This document shows positions 49,691 to 60,200 of a stretch of DNA of 64,000 nucleotides, in pieces (positions within the stretch are counted from its first letter, which is position 1; each line of letters begins with the position of its first letter). The notes beneath the pieces were generated by a model. It did not search any database, was not told the origin of the DNA, and was given only the letters and a program-made list of their open reading frames with translations. Origin of the DNA: Polytrichum commune (Eukaryota; Streptophyta; Polytrichopsida; Polytrichales; Polytrichaceae); NCBI GenBank assembly GCA_950295325.1, contig OX485806.1, positions 2,852,001 to 2,916,000 of the forward strand, given 5' to 3'. Both the position numbers and the translations under genes were made by a program.

Positions 49691-50433
49691 ATGTGGGGGT
49701 TGTCCCGCTGGTGGTGTGGGGGCGAGAGGATGGGAGGCCGGAGCGGCGGGGGCGCCAACGAGCTGGACGCTCCGGGGACGCGCCAAAGGTTGGGGTCGTC
49801 CACCTGCTGGACGGGCGCGTAAGGACGGGCGTGCGGCTGCAGCAACTGTGCGAAGCTGAAGGAATGCTGCAGCATGGGCCGCGGGGCGATATCCTGTGGC
49901 GGGAAGCCTGCGGGCAAGTGCGGGAATGAACTCGGGGGAGCCATCACCAATCCCTGCGCCAGCATGCCCTGGATCACTTGCGTTATGAGCTCCGCTTGGG
50001 ACGGAGGTTGGGCCATCGCCCTTTGCCGCTCCTGCTCCAACAGGAGAGCCCTCAACTCCGCGACTTTGTTGCGGACTGAGGGCTCCTCGGCGGCAGCCTT
50101 CTCCAATCGGACGCGCTGCTCCTCGTCCCGGAGCATTTTGGTGTTGGCCTCTTCCACGGTGAGGACCTCCGGTTTCACCCTCACCATCCCGGCGAACGCT
50201 GTGGGGGAGACAGGATCCGACCTCAGCCTCTTCGCGAGCTCCATGTCGTCCTCGTCTTCGGAGCTTATGGCGATCGTCTCCTCCACCGCATAGTCCCCGT
50301 ACAGCTTCTTGCCCTTCAGCATTCGCCGCTCCCTGAAGGTGGACGTCGCGTCCCTCGAATACATGTCCTTCGCGTCGGCCACCGTGAGGACGGGCACTAG
50401 CTTGCTCTGCGGCGTGGCAGCCCGCATGGCCTT

Positions 50434-50616
50434 CTTCCACTGAGGGGCCTCGGATTCTTGAGTGAATCCTGTTGCCCCTTCCTCCACCTCTCCTTCCACT
50501 GAGGGGCCTCGGATTCTTGAGTGAATCCTGTTGCCCCTTCCTCCACCTCTCCTTCCACTGAGGGGCCTCGGATTCTTGAGTGAATCCTGTTGCCCCTTCC
50601 TCCACCTCTCCTTCCA
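50434..50616. repeat. 59-bp direct tandem repeat, three copies
   Basis: GAGGGGCCTCGGATTCTTGA starts at 50442, 50501 and 50560. The copies are essentially identical, so the expansion is recent or an assembly artefact. The length is not divisible by three and lies in coding sequence. Confidence 0.95.
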
Positions 50617-51008
50617 CTTTCTCCTCCTCCTCCTCCTCTTCTTCTTCTTCCTCCTCCGCAACCTCGCCACCTGCCTTCACGGACGGATTGCTCGGATGCA
50701 ATCCAATGAGGGGTTCTGGCAATTGAACGGGGGCCCGCATGGCGAATTCGCCTGGATTGATTCGCCTCGCCATATCCAACGGGTTCTCGCCCCCGTCGAC
50801 GATCTCTTCGACATAGGATCCGGGTATCCAGTCGAGGATGTCCATTCTCTTCGCCAGTGCCTTCTGGGTCCTGTAGAATTGAACATCGGCATCCTCCACA
50901 TAGGAGTAGATGTTCAACCCAGACATCTGCACAATCCAAATCAATAGTATTAGTATCACAAATGAAGAATAAGCAAAAATAACACCCAAAACAAAACAAG
51001 AATACTTA

Positions 51009-51030
51009 GTTTGGGTCGCTCGACCCAAAC
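51009..51030. repeat. 22-bp palindrome, intron 2 copy
   Basis: Perfect arms around CT, lying in the short intron between 51063 and 50927. Confidence 0.9.
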
Positions 51031-51063
51031 CAAGCATATAGATCCACGAGGTTAGATTCTTAC

Positions 51064-52395
51064 CATTGCTGCAAAAACCAGTTTGGAGCCCCCGAAGACG
51101 TTGAAGATGAAGTCCCCCCTCTTCGTGAGGGTCCTCATCATCCGCAGGTAAAAATCCATCCGCAGTTCATCCGCGGGGTAGTTGGCGTACTTCGCCTCGT
51201 CGTACAAGCTCCTGCTGGTGCCCAACCCTTCTGGGACTTGGAAAAGCTTTTCCATCCGGGCTATAGGATGGTTTGGCACCTTCAGCAGCTCAGCTTTGTA
51301 CACGAAGTACAAGCACAGCACACAGACTATCTTCGTCTTTTTGTTTTTCAATGAGTTGTACGCCCCCTCCGCCGGTGCAGCAACGTAATGAGATTTTGAG
51401 ACGGCGTACTCTGGTTGCAATTTACGCACGATCTCGTACACCTGCTCCGCCCTCCTGTCCTCGACAATCCACAACCAGACGTCGACCTCCCTGAATTTGG
51501 GGTTGGCGTAGTCCACGAACTTGGTGAAGAACGGCTCATAAAACGGGGTGCTCATTGTCCCCTCGAATGAGGCTCCAGGAATGTTTCTGAAGTCTATCAT
51601 TCCGAAGGGGAAGCGGTCCCCGGCTGCAGTCCTGATCGCCATCCTGGCATCAGAGCCCGGCCAACCTTGGATCTTTAGAGGCACGAGGGAGACCAAGTTG
51701 AAGTGAGCTTCGCCCTCGAACCTGACGATCTTCTTCTCCTTTATAAAGTTGGAGAAGGCACGCGCGGAGTGTTCGGGAAGCGCCCGGTTCCTCCCCCCCT
51801 TCACGAGCTTGGACTTGAGGAAGTCGTCTCCTGCCTCCCTCATGAGTGCCGCCATGGACGCACTGGTGAACTTGTACTCGGCTTTGAATGCCCTCCAGTG
51901 CGCCTCGTCAACCTCTCCGTCCACGATGAGCTTCTTCTCGGGCACCAGCTTGTGCAGCTCTTGGACGATGGTCGTCTTCTTCTTCCTGTTCTCCGTCCAT
52001 TCCTTCAAGGTGTAGCATGAAGGGACGAAGATCTTTGGTTTCGTGAAGACGATCTTCGGGTGAACCCAACATCTCTTCGCCGTCGGCTCCACGTGGAGGA
52101 TGTGGGACGCCGCCTTTCCCACCTCTGTCTCCGAGAGACCTTGAAGAGCTTTGAAGAACTCCCTCACCAGTGGCTTCATTTGCTTAAAGCGCGCAGTCTG
52201 GTTGTACAGAATGCCGGTGTCGGGATTAATGAGGTCTCCCGTCTCGTATTTTTCGAAGACAGTCTTCCATTTTGTCCACACGGAGTCGGACGCTGTGATC
52301 AAGTAGATTTCTCCTCTTAGCTCGTTATATTTTTTTTGCTTGTGGCTAGCGTTGTCAATAGAGAAGAATTTATTGATCATCTGGTATTTGAAGTC
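51064..52395 (-). CDS. Exon 2: methylase-like Rossmann domain, N part
   Basis: An intact 444-codon exon. Its last 20 codons (KRGDFIFNVFGGSKLVFAAM) join exon 3 (MSGLNIYSYVEDADVQFY) without a break. This is the motif I glycine loop and following acidic strand of beta-class N6/N4 DNA methylases, which end GD-x-V-x-D-x-F-x-G-S-G. Here the first acidic residue is Asn (FNVFGGS), and no DPPY is visible: the expected area reads FGMIDFRNIP. Catalytic methylation is therefore doubtful. The front half (HWRAFKAEYKFTSASMAALM) is unfamiliar. Confidence 0.45.
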
Positions 52396-52454
52396 CTGTA
52401 CATGAAGTCAAGAACATATGTTAGAGAACACATCATGAAAAAAATGGAACAGCA

Positions 52455-52590
52455 GTTTGGGTCGATCGACCCAAACTTTAAATCTGATGAAGACTATAAG
52501 ACAATCCAAGAGTTTGGGTCGATCGACCCAATCTACAAAACTTGCGAAGAAAATAAAACAATACAAGAGTTTGGGTCGATCGACCCAAAC
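52455..52590. repeat. Three palindromes in a 57-bp tandem, intron 1
   Basis: Copies start at 52455, 52512 and 52569, exactly 57 bp apart, each with centre AT. The intervening 35 bp are A-rich and related to each other (GACAATCCAAGA, AACAATACAAGA). The copy nearest the exon 1 donor begins 8 nt inside the intron. The middle copy has one arm changed (CCCAATC). Confidence 0.9.
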
Positions 52591-52598
52591 TTATTCAC

Positions 52599-53924
52599 CT
52601 CCCATTTTGGGTTCTTGTCTTTTGCATTCTCCCTTTCCTTGGGAGGCCTGCCATAAAACTCCCACACATCCCTCGAGGCCATTATATTCCTAATCCAGGA
52701 TGCCTGATACGCCCTCTTTTTATTTCCTATGTTGAAAAACCTGGAGATGTCACTGAGGACGGTCTCGTTGTCCGACCAAACCACCAGTGCCTTCCATACC
52801 TTCAGCTTCTCCTTTTGGTTGTTGGGGTCGTCCCATTCAATCATCAACTGGATTTTTTTGGAGGCCTCGACACTGTGCTGGCCGTCAATCAGCCAGAAAT
52901 CTCCTTTAGAAATCGCTGGCCACATATCAGCCGTAGGCATTCTTTTTAGCCCCTGGGGCATCACGACAATTGTCTGCATGTCGTCCTTGAACTGCCCGCC
53001 CAAGATTTGAGCGACCATCCAGTCGACATAGGCATCCTCCTTGGCTCGGACACACTTTTCAGGTGGCGCAAGGTGGCATTGTGCAATGTTCACCTCGAAC
53101 TTGAAGTCCCTGCCCATGAAGAAGCAATGGAGGCATTTCGTCTCAAAATTGTCGTTGATTTTTTGAATTTCCCCAGCATCAACCTCTTGGCCAGGCTTGG
53201 GCATCCGCAACTCTGGCGAAACTGGCTCGGTGGTCATGACTAATGACTCTCTTGCCCTTTTCGACGGGGTCGTCTGCCGGCTTCCTGAAGGCGTTGGCGT
53301 CTCGCTGTCAGCCGGAGTCGAGGTAGTGCTCGTTCTTCTAGAATCTGCCGGGACCGCCCGCTGAATCCTCACAGATTGGGGTCTAGAGGAACCTGCTCCT
53401 TCTTCTGTCTTGGCCTTCCACCTGACAGGTTGTTGCGTTTTTGGTTTGCTTTGCAACGCCTTATTAAAAACCGTGATCGCTTGTTTCAGTTTTGTGAACA
53501 TGCTAGCGACCTTGGTGTTCGATACAGTGCCATCTATGAAGATGGTCTCCGGTTTTATGGTCTCCGGGTCAACGCACGTCTCCTTGGCGTATAGGGGGTC
53601 GAAAGCCTCGGAGAATTGGTGCATGAACATATGCACGTTCTGCACGGCGGAGTTCTCTAGAATAACGTCCACGTGCTCCCCGAGAACTTGGACGGAAGCA
53701 ACCTCCCATCCCGTCAGCGTTGCCCAGGTGTGTTGCTCGTGGGTCCCCACTTTCAGCACGAACAAGAGCTTGTACTGGGAGGCTTTCACAACCTGAACGG
53801 ACCACGCAAGAACGATCCCATCCTTTGGGACGTATGAGTCGTCCTGTGGAGTTTCGTACCCCTCCCAAAGGTGGTCTGGGGCGAGCATGAACCACCTCTC
53901 TCCAGGTCTCTTTTTAGTGGCCAT
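52599..53924 (-). CDS. Exon 1: ParB/DGQHR-like domain
   Basis: An intact exon of 442 codons that starts with MATKKRPGERWF immediately after the acceptor CTTACAG. Residues about 190-235 are a Ser/Thr/Pro-rich linker (SRRTSTTSTPADSETPTPSG). Residues about 280-400 hold DAYVDWMVAQIL, IVVMPQG, DFWLIDGQHSVEASKKIQ and LSDISRFFNIGNKKRAYQ. The IDGQHxxxA box followed by an F-x-x-x-N helix is the pattern of ParB/sulfiredoxin-fold and DGQHR-type (DndB-like) domains. The usual Arg after His is Ser here. Such domains bind DNA or nucleotides in bacteria; the role in plants is unknown. The exon ends GAG|GTGAAT. Confidence 0.5.
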
Positions 53925-53950
53925 CTGTAAGTCCAGAAACAAAATTGTTA

Positions 53951-54057
53951 GTTTAGGTCAATCGACCCAAAGTTTTTCAACTTGGATGTAACATAAGTGC
54001 GAATTGAAGGGTGCTCTACTGGCCATCATGAATAGGTTTGGGTCGACCGACCCAAAC
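53951..54057. repeat. Two upstream palindrome copies
   Basis: A degenerate copy lies at 53951-53972 (GTTTAGGTCA and TCGACCCAAAG) inside the presumed 5' leader intron, 27 nt before the ATG. A copy with perfect arms lies at 54036-54057 (centre AC). Confidence 0.8.
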
Positions 54058-54315
54058 CCAAGCCTCGAATAGCCTAATCGTATAAGAATTATTGGTAGAG
54101 TTAGGGTCTTAAGAATATGAATATATTGAATATTGTGTAGTGGTCAAATTATCCAACAGGAGAGCAATTTGTGGTGACCTTCTAGAGCCACGCTGGACGT
54201 ATGTGGACATGCCAACAAATATCAGACGATTTCAAATTATAGCCATTTGAATATAATTTCTTGTTGATGGTGGGAAGGATGTTTATTTTGGGATATTGGA
54301 TTTGTAGGTTGCAGA

Positions 54316-54522
54316 GTTTGGGTCGAGCGACACAAACCAGCTGCAGAGTTTGGGTCGAGCGACCCAAACCAGCTGCAGAGTTTGGATCGAGCGACCCAAA
54401 CCAGCTGCAGAGTTTGGGTCGAGCGACCCAAACCAACTGCAGGTCTTGGGTCGAGCGATCCCAACCAGCTGCAGAGTTTGGGTCGAGCGACCCAAACCAG
54501 CTGTAGGTTTTGGGTCGAATGA
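54316..54522. repeat. Palindrome array, 32-bp period, cut by the LTR
   Basis: Units start at 54316, 54348, 54380, 54412, about 54444, 54476 and 54508. Each is the palindrome with centre AG followed by the 10-bp linker CAGCTGCAGA or a close variant. The seventh unit breaks off after TTTTGGGTCGAATGA, where the LTR begins at 54523. Mutations in single units (CACAAAC, TTTGGATC, GATCCCAA) are mostly in one arm. Confidence 0.95.
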
Positions 54523-56335
54523 TGTGAGCCCAAAAGGGTGCCCACATTTAGTCTTAGACCTTTGAAACGTTAGTTGATGCACTTTGAAGTAGCATGTTAC
54601 TTCACAAAAATATAAAAAGAGTGAAATGTTAGTCTTAGAAGTACCATGTTGTAAGAGGCTAGGATGTGAGTTGTTATTGTGTTTTTACCTTCGGAAGGAT
54701 TTGAGTGAATGAGGATAGGTAAGGAGAACTTGGATTGAGTAGTTAGTGAGTAGGCTAGTACAAATGGATGGAGACAACCAAAGTGACTCAAGAGGCAAGT
54801 GCATTCGAATTGGGATGAATGGAGGATCACATGGAGCGCACAAGTGGACCACCTCATCATGGCCACTTAATGGGGAAGGCCCAAGGAAGAATGCAAGGTG
54901 GAGAATAAGCAAATTCTCAAAGCACCAATCAAATCACGAGTTAAGCATCGTGGTTTGAATTAAGTGGTGAGCGACGATTTGGGAAAGTAAGGGGAGAAAG
55001 TTATGGCGGCGGAAAGCGAAGGAGGCTAAGTTTGGGTTGAAGCATCCCAAGTTTGGTAAAGTGTGGTAGGTAGAAAGCCAAGGCTAGTTAAATGTTCGAA
55101 TTAGGATCCTTGTTGATCATTTGAGGGAGGAAGGCTTAGAAGATAGGATTGGCGCCTACTAAGTAGGAGGAAATCTCAAGGGCTTATCGTGAGCCTTGAG
55201 GGTGCTCACCCCCTCAAGCTTACTATATAATCCCTCATTCTTCCCTCACTCATCCTCTCTTTCCTTTGTGCTCCAAGGCACCCCACGAGTTATAAGTGTG
55301 GGTGTGGAAAGCCATATTGGAGCACATGTGTGTGCTTAGTTTTTAGTTTGAGAGCCAAGGCTTGTTAGCCTTGAAGAGGGCTTGACCTCTTGGTAGAATT
55401 AGTGTTGACGTGAAGGATTTTAAAGTTAATTCATGATTCCAATTTGTGGTACTTAAAGTTCATGTTTTGAATACACGTGGTTGCAAGTTCCATGTTTAAG
55501 AGTTGAGCACTTGATGTTGTGATGAGTGCAAAAATATACTTGTGTGGATTAGTTAGTCTTAGTGAAGTTAGGAAATTCTCTCTCCCCCTCTCCTCTCTAG
55601 GATTTTAGGATTTTAGGATTAGAGAAGAATTGTGTGATTAGAAAGGGGTTGTTAGTAGAATTAGGGAAATTAGGTAGGAAGATTAGTTAAGGGCTTGAAT
55701 AATTAGTGAGGTAGTTGGGGATTACAACTACAAAGTTGTGGGTTCATGAAGGAGCTGGGTTTATGAAGGAGCTGGGTTTGTTTAGTTAGAAAGTAAAGAG
55801 CTGGGTTTATGAAGGACCTGGGTTTGTTTAGTTAGAAGCTAAGGAGCTGGGTTCATGAAGGAGCTGGGTTTATGAAGGAACTGGGTTTGTTTAGTTAGAA
55901 GCTAAGGAGCTGGGTTCATGAAGGAGCTAGGTTTATGTAATTAGAAAGTAAAGAGATGGGTTCATGAAGGAGCTTAGTAGATAGCCTACCTAATTAGCTC
56001 ATAGACAAGTAGTTAGTTACATTATGCTAGTTAGTGTTATGTGTGGCTTTCACAAGTAAATGTATTTGAGATTGACTATAGAGAATAGTGTTTTTTTTAA
56101 CACTTGCATCCTCTCTTTAAAAATAAACCACGTGCACAACTTAATGGAGAATGTGGAGCACTCTCGCGATGGCAAGACAAAGGAAGCAAAGACCAAAGTT
56201 AAATCCAAGACCACTTGAAGGGTGAACCTTGCACTATGGACTCATCCAAGTCCAAATCCAATACCGCGGAGGAATGTGAGCCCAAACCCACTACTCGGAC
56301 TACGGACGCTTAAGGGTGGGGGGTTTGGCCTCACA
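54523..56335 (+). mobile_element. 5' LTR of the Ty3/gypsy element
   Basis: It begins TGTGAGCCC and ends GGCCTCACA, giving 6-bp terminal inverted repeats TGTGAG/CTCACA; length 1813 bp. The visible 455 bp of the 3' LTR (63546-64000) match it with three differences, all transitions. TATATAA at 55224-55230 is a plausible pol II TATA box. An internal array at 55735-55985 repeats GAGCTGGGTTTATGAAGG with longer blocks containing TTTAGTTAGAA. Confidence 0.93.
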
Positions 56336-56339
56336 TAAT

Positions 56340-56358
56340 TGGTGCGTCCGCCGGGAGC
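56340..56358 (+). other. Primer binding site
   Basis: TGGTGCGTCCGCCGGGAGC starts four bases after the LTR end. It has the TGG start and CCGGG-rich form expected of a site complementary to a tRNA 3' end. The priming tRNA is not certain. Confidence 0.65.
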
Positions 56359-57244
56359 GAAGCGGAAGGTAGTTACAAGACTTGGAGGCGACTAGGAGAC
56401 TTGGAGGCAACTAGGAAAAATTGGAGACACAAACTTGAGAGAAGGGAAGGAGCACCCGAAACTCGGTAAGTATTCTCTCTTTGGGTTACATTTGAATTCA
56501 TTGTATTTCAACTATTCCTTGGAATGAATTGCATTGTCAATTACGCAAATTCATTTTTGAGGAAGGAGCGCGGCGAAGGTACGTCCTCAACCTTTTTGGG
56601 GATTTGCTAAGAACTTAAAAGGAACCTATAACCGAGTAGCTCATTAAAACATTAGAGGGTAAATTCACCTTAGGACATTGAACTTTGACACTCACCTCGG
56701 GGTGAGTCTCAAAGTTTTGGGAGTTGTCATTTCATGCTCTAGATTAAATTAATATTTCACAAAGTTTATGGTGTTGTTACATTGAGTCACGATTGAGGGG
56801 AGTGCTAACTCACAGGGGGATGCGATTGCTCAAGGTATGTTTATTTCTTCAAAGTGAACTCATTAACTAATTAAGGAATGCCTTTTGTACTCGTGATTGT
56901 TGTTATCCGTTGTAGAGGGTAATTCCCAAATTGTGGATGGTGTGAGAAGTTGAAGGGTGAAGCCTCGACTTTTAACATAATCTACTCGGAAGGTCACCCC
57001 CTCACAATCGGTATTGTGGTGAGTGTTAATTTGCGGGAAGGTGCGGAAGTGATGCTCCGACTTAACCAAAAAATTAACATGAACATGCCTATCCCCTATT
57101 GGGATTCTTTCACCTAAGTGGGCTTGCAGGTTCTTTTCCTCACCTCCTAAAAAAATTATAACCACACCAAGACAAGTGAAAATATTAAGAGGGGAATTGC
57201 TAGGATTATGTGTGGTCAAGTGAGGGTCGATCGATTCTTATGGA

Positions 57245-60200
57245 ATGCAAGGTAGGACTCGCTCACAAAAACCAAGTTTGATAGTAGGACTAGAGAAATC
57301 TACTCGAAAGAGGCGGTCCTCTAAAATCAGTGATAGATTAGAACAAGATAATGTTAGAATAGAGAGTTGTTTGAACGTCGAACCTAGGACTAGGTCAATT
57401 CTAGACACCTTAGAACTTGGAGCTCAACTTGAAGAGGAGATCACTCCCTCCAAATTGAGTGGTGAAACTTCTTCGGAAAATTACACACTTAGAGAAGAAT
57501 TCCCGGTAGAAGTTGATAGGGGATTGTTGAATAGTTCACCGGTCACCATGGCCGAGGAACGGGGGATGGATCCACCACCCATACCCCCAATTCCGCCCAT
57601 ACCTCCTATACCTCCAATAGACCCATTGGTTAGGCCAAGAGGCCTACCAATTGTGGTTCCACAAAATTTAGCGGCGATGGATATGCCATCTCATCTCCCT
57701 AAATTTTATGGGACCAAGGATGAGGACCCCTCTCGGCACATGGAACGGTATATCGAACGGTTGGCTAGCTTCCTCATAACCGACCCGGGTTATTGGTTAG
57801 TGTGGTTTCCTACCACTCTAGAGGGGGAAGCCTATGAATGGTATCGGGATCATGCCGAGGGACATTTTAGGGGATGGGAACAATTACAAAGGGAGTTTCT
57901 TAACGAATTTAGGCCGGAAGTGGGTCAAAGTACCGCATTAAGGGCATTGTCGTCATTGAAGCAAGGAAGGGAGGAAGAAATTTCGGCTTACATTAGGAGG
58001 TTTGATTTAGTGTGCACTAGATTTGTGGGTACCATGCTCAACGACGACACGCTAAAGCAATTTTTCATTCAAGGGTTTTTTAAGTCCGGAACTATTAGGG
58101 GTGTTCTAGAAAGGAATCCCTTGACCTTGGCGGATGCCAAGCGTGCGGCTAGAGATATTGAAAACTTGGATAAAGATCACGAAAGGCTATGGAGAAGGGA
58201 GGATGAATTGATCCCACAATTCATCCCCATACGCCCTAGGGTGGTAGCGGTAGAACCCGCTAAGTATGAGAACCAAATTCCATATGCCATTGTGGACACC
58301 GGTCCCCGACCTTTAGCGGTTAGGGAACCGGCACCTCTTTTGGCACTACCGGCCCCTAGAACGGATCCACACTTGGAGGAGGTTGAGAGAAGACTAGGTG
58401 CTAGCCAACTAGGATTCCAAGAGGCTATGATAAAACAAATGCAAAGCCTCACGGATCAAATGTCATTAATGATCCGGAGTCAACAACCGGGGCCTCCACC
58501 CCCGGTTGAGTCGGGTAGGCATTCTTCCGGATTATGGTGTGTCCAATGTGGCCAACCGGGCCACACGCGTCAATTTTGTAGAAGTGGACAAAACCGTGAC
58601 CAAAGAGGAAACGGTAACCCACCTCAACAAAATCAACGAGGTCAAGCGCCACCTCACTATGGAAATGGAAGCAATAGAGGACCACAACCTATAGGGCAAG
58701 GTGGCCAAAATTTAGAGAAGAAGGAATTTCATCCCTTTTGTGGAAGGTGGCACGCTCAAGGACAATGTTGGTCCGAAGGTCAAGAGTTTAATTGTAGCAA
58801 TTGTGGAGGAAGTCATCCCTCGGATACGTGTCGCCAACCGGACAAAATAATTAATGTCCCTTACCCGGTGGCTAATCCACAACAACAAGCAAGGGATAAT
58901 ATGCGAGGTGCTAGGCCACAAGGAGTACCGGCCAATGAACTTAGGCCACCTAACTTATACTATGACCATAGTAATGCTAGGCAAACTTTTCATCCACCGG
59001 CGGGCTTGCAAACTACAACCGGTTACATTCCAATACAAAATAGACAAGGAGTTCCACCTAATGGTAGTAACGGGAGACAAGCGCCTCCAACGGATCCGGG
59101 ACCATCTAACTCCCAAGATGTTAGGTTCATGGATGGAGTGTTGGAGGCCACATGTGATGACATGCTTCCTCTCCCAACGAGAATTGGAGAGGAGCAAAGT
59201 CAATGGCCTCCTCACACCAATGCTATTACATATGAGTTAGTGAAGGGTAAGGGTGTGGTTGAAGAAGCACCTGCACTAGCGGTAACTACTAGGGCTAGGA
59301 GAGGGGATGCCCCGTTGGAGGTAGGAATAGGAGAGCAAGGAAATTACTCTTCGGATGAAGAGATTAATCTCTCCGAGTTGGATAGGGTAGCTAGAAGAGC
59401 TACTAAGGATGTGGAGAGGGAAAATATAATTTTACAAGATAGGGAGAGGACTAATGCGGTACATGACTTGGATAATAGCGATGTGGGTGAATGGGAAGGA
59501 CCGGGGGTTCCCGTAGACGAATTCGACGTAGTGGGTAATTCTAAGGTGGAAAGATCTACCGGGTACGACTTGTGGGCGGACCTTAGTACACTCAAGGCGG
59601 ATATTACTTTCGGCCAACTATTGGAAATTTCACCCACGGCAAGGAAAACATTAAAGGAGGGAATGCCGGTACACAAGAGGATGAGGAAGGTGAAAGCTAA
59701 AATAGCCGCTAGGATCCAATCACAAGGTGGAAGACACGTGAAAGCTATAGAAATAGAAGTTGTTATAGTAGATAAGGTGGTTCCTAATGTGCTAGTCGAC
59801 GGAGGGAGTAGTCTAAATATACTACCGGAGGATACTATGAAAAAATTGGGACTTGGACTCACGGGGCCTTCACCTTTGGTCATAAATATGGCAAATCAAA
59901 GTTCGACTACGCCTTTGGGGATGATCAAGGATTGTAGAATGACTACGGGAGGTGAGGAGTACTTGGTCACCTTCCATGTCATTAAAATGCACTCCAACAA
60001 GGACACCTTCCCCATTTTGCTAGGTAGGCCTTGGTTGCGGATGGCGAATGCTATGGTCAATTGGGGTGGACCTAAACCATCCATCACTTATGGTCCGGAG
60101 GGTAATAGGGTCATAGTGTCCATTGGTTCATTAGAAGGATGGATGAAGAAGGAGATGTATTTGCCATTGGAGAAGGAAATTGATGACTTAAACGAGAATG

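Larger units (their letters stand above)
49339..50926 (-). pseudogene. Exon 3: rest of methylase-like domain and acidic linker, frame broken
   Basis: It starts MSGLNIYSYVEDAD (strand 2 of the Rossmann fold), then a Glu run, then VEGEVEEGATGFTQESEA. The last phrase is encoded by a 59-bp unit present three times (50434-50616). The exon is 1588 nt. Removing two units gives 1470 nt, exactly 490 codons, and reconnects the upstream frame with KAMRAATPQSKL. The triplication thus causes a +1 shift. Downstream are a coiled Glu/Arg stretch (MLRDEEQRVRLEKAAAEE) and a Pro-rich region with two FGSxDPN peptides. Both long open frames covering this exon are products of the shift. Confidence 0.55.
47035..53924 (-). 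pseudogene. Giant ParB-like / methylase-like / FCP1-like gene, damaged copy
   Basis: Six exons on the minus strand fit one frame: 53924-52599 (442 codons), 52395-51064 (444), 50926-49339, 48817-about 48006, 47845-47489 (119) and 47352-47035 (ends in TAG). Junctions at 52599/52395, 51064/50926, 49339/48817 and 47489/47352 are GT-AG and all phase 0. The order is a ParB/DGQHR-like domain, a methylase-like Rossmann domain, an acidic Pro-rich linker, an FCP1-like HAD domain and a basic coiled tail, about 1870 residues. I do not recognise a characterised protein of this architecture. A splice acceptor directly before the ATG implies an upstream leader exon not found here. The exon 4 donor is not identifiable. 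Damage: a 59-bp triplication in exon 3, and a stop and a frameshift in exon 4. The exons are GC-rich beside AT-rich surroundings. That exons 1-3 and 4-6 form one gene is inferred from phase. Confidence 0.6.

Noticed and set aside
50531-50947. Leu-rich plus-strand ORF resembling a membrane protein
   Set aside because: Antisense of the Glu-rich run and the triplicated repeat of exon 3; hydrophobicity arises from reading GAG/GAA codons backwards.
49553-51037. 494-codon minus-strand frame as a separate protein
   Set aside because: Its second half is a shifted reading caused by the 59-bp triplication; the codon content after 50600 is Gly/Arg/Pro-rich noise compared with the sensible alternative frame.
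54316-54522. CRISPR-like look of a regular 32-bp array
   Set aside because: The linkers between repeats are the same sequence in all units, the period is set by tandem duplication, and the context is a plant nuclear genome.
56863-57219. 118-codon antisense ORF in the retrotransposon leader
   Set aside because: No homology signature or promoter; some Ty3 elements carry antisense genes, but nothing here supports one.
59344-59883. 179-codon antisense frame within the polyprotein gene
   Set aside because: It mirrors the gag-protease coding sequence and has Ser/Thr-rich antisense composition only.
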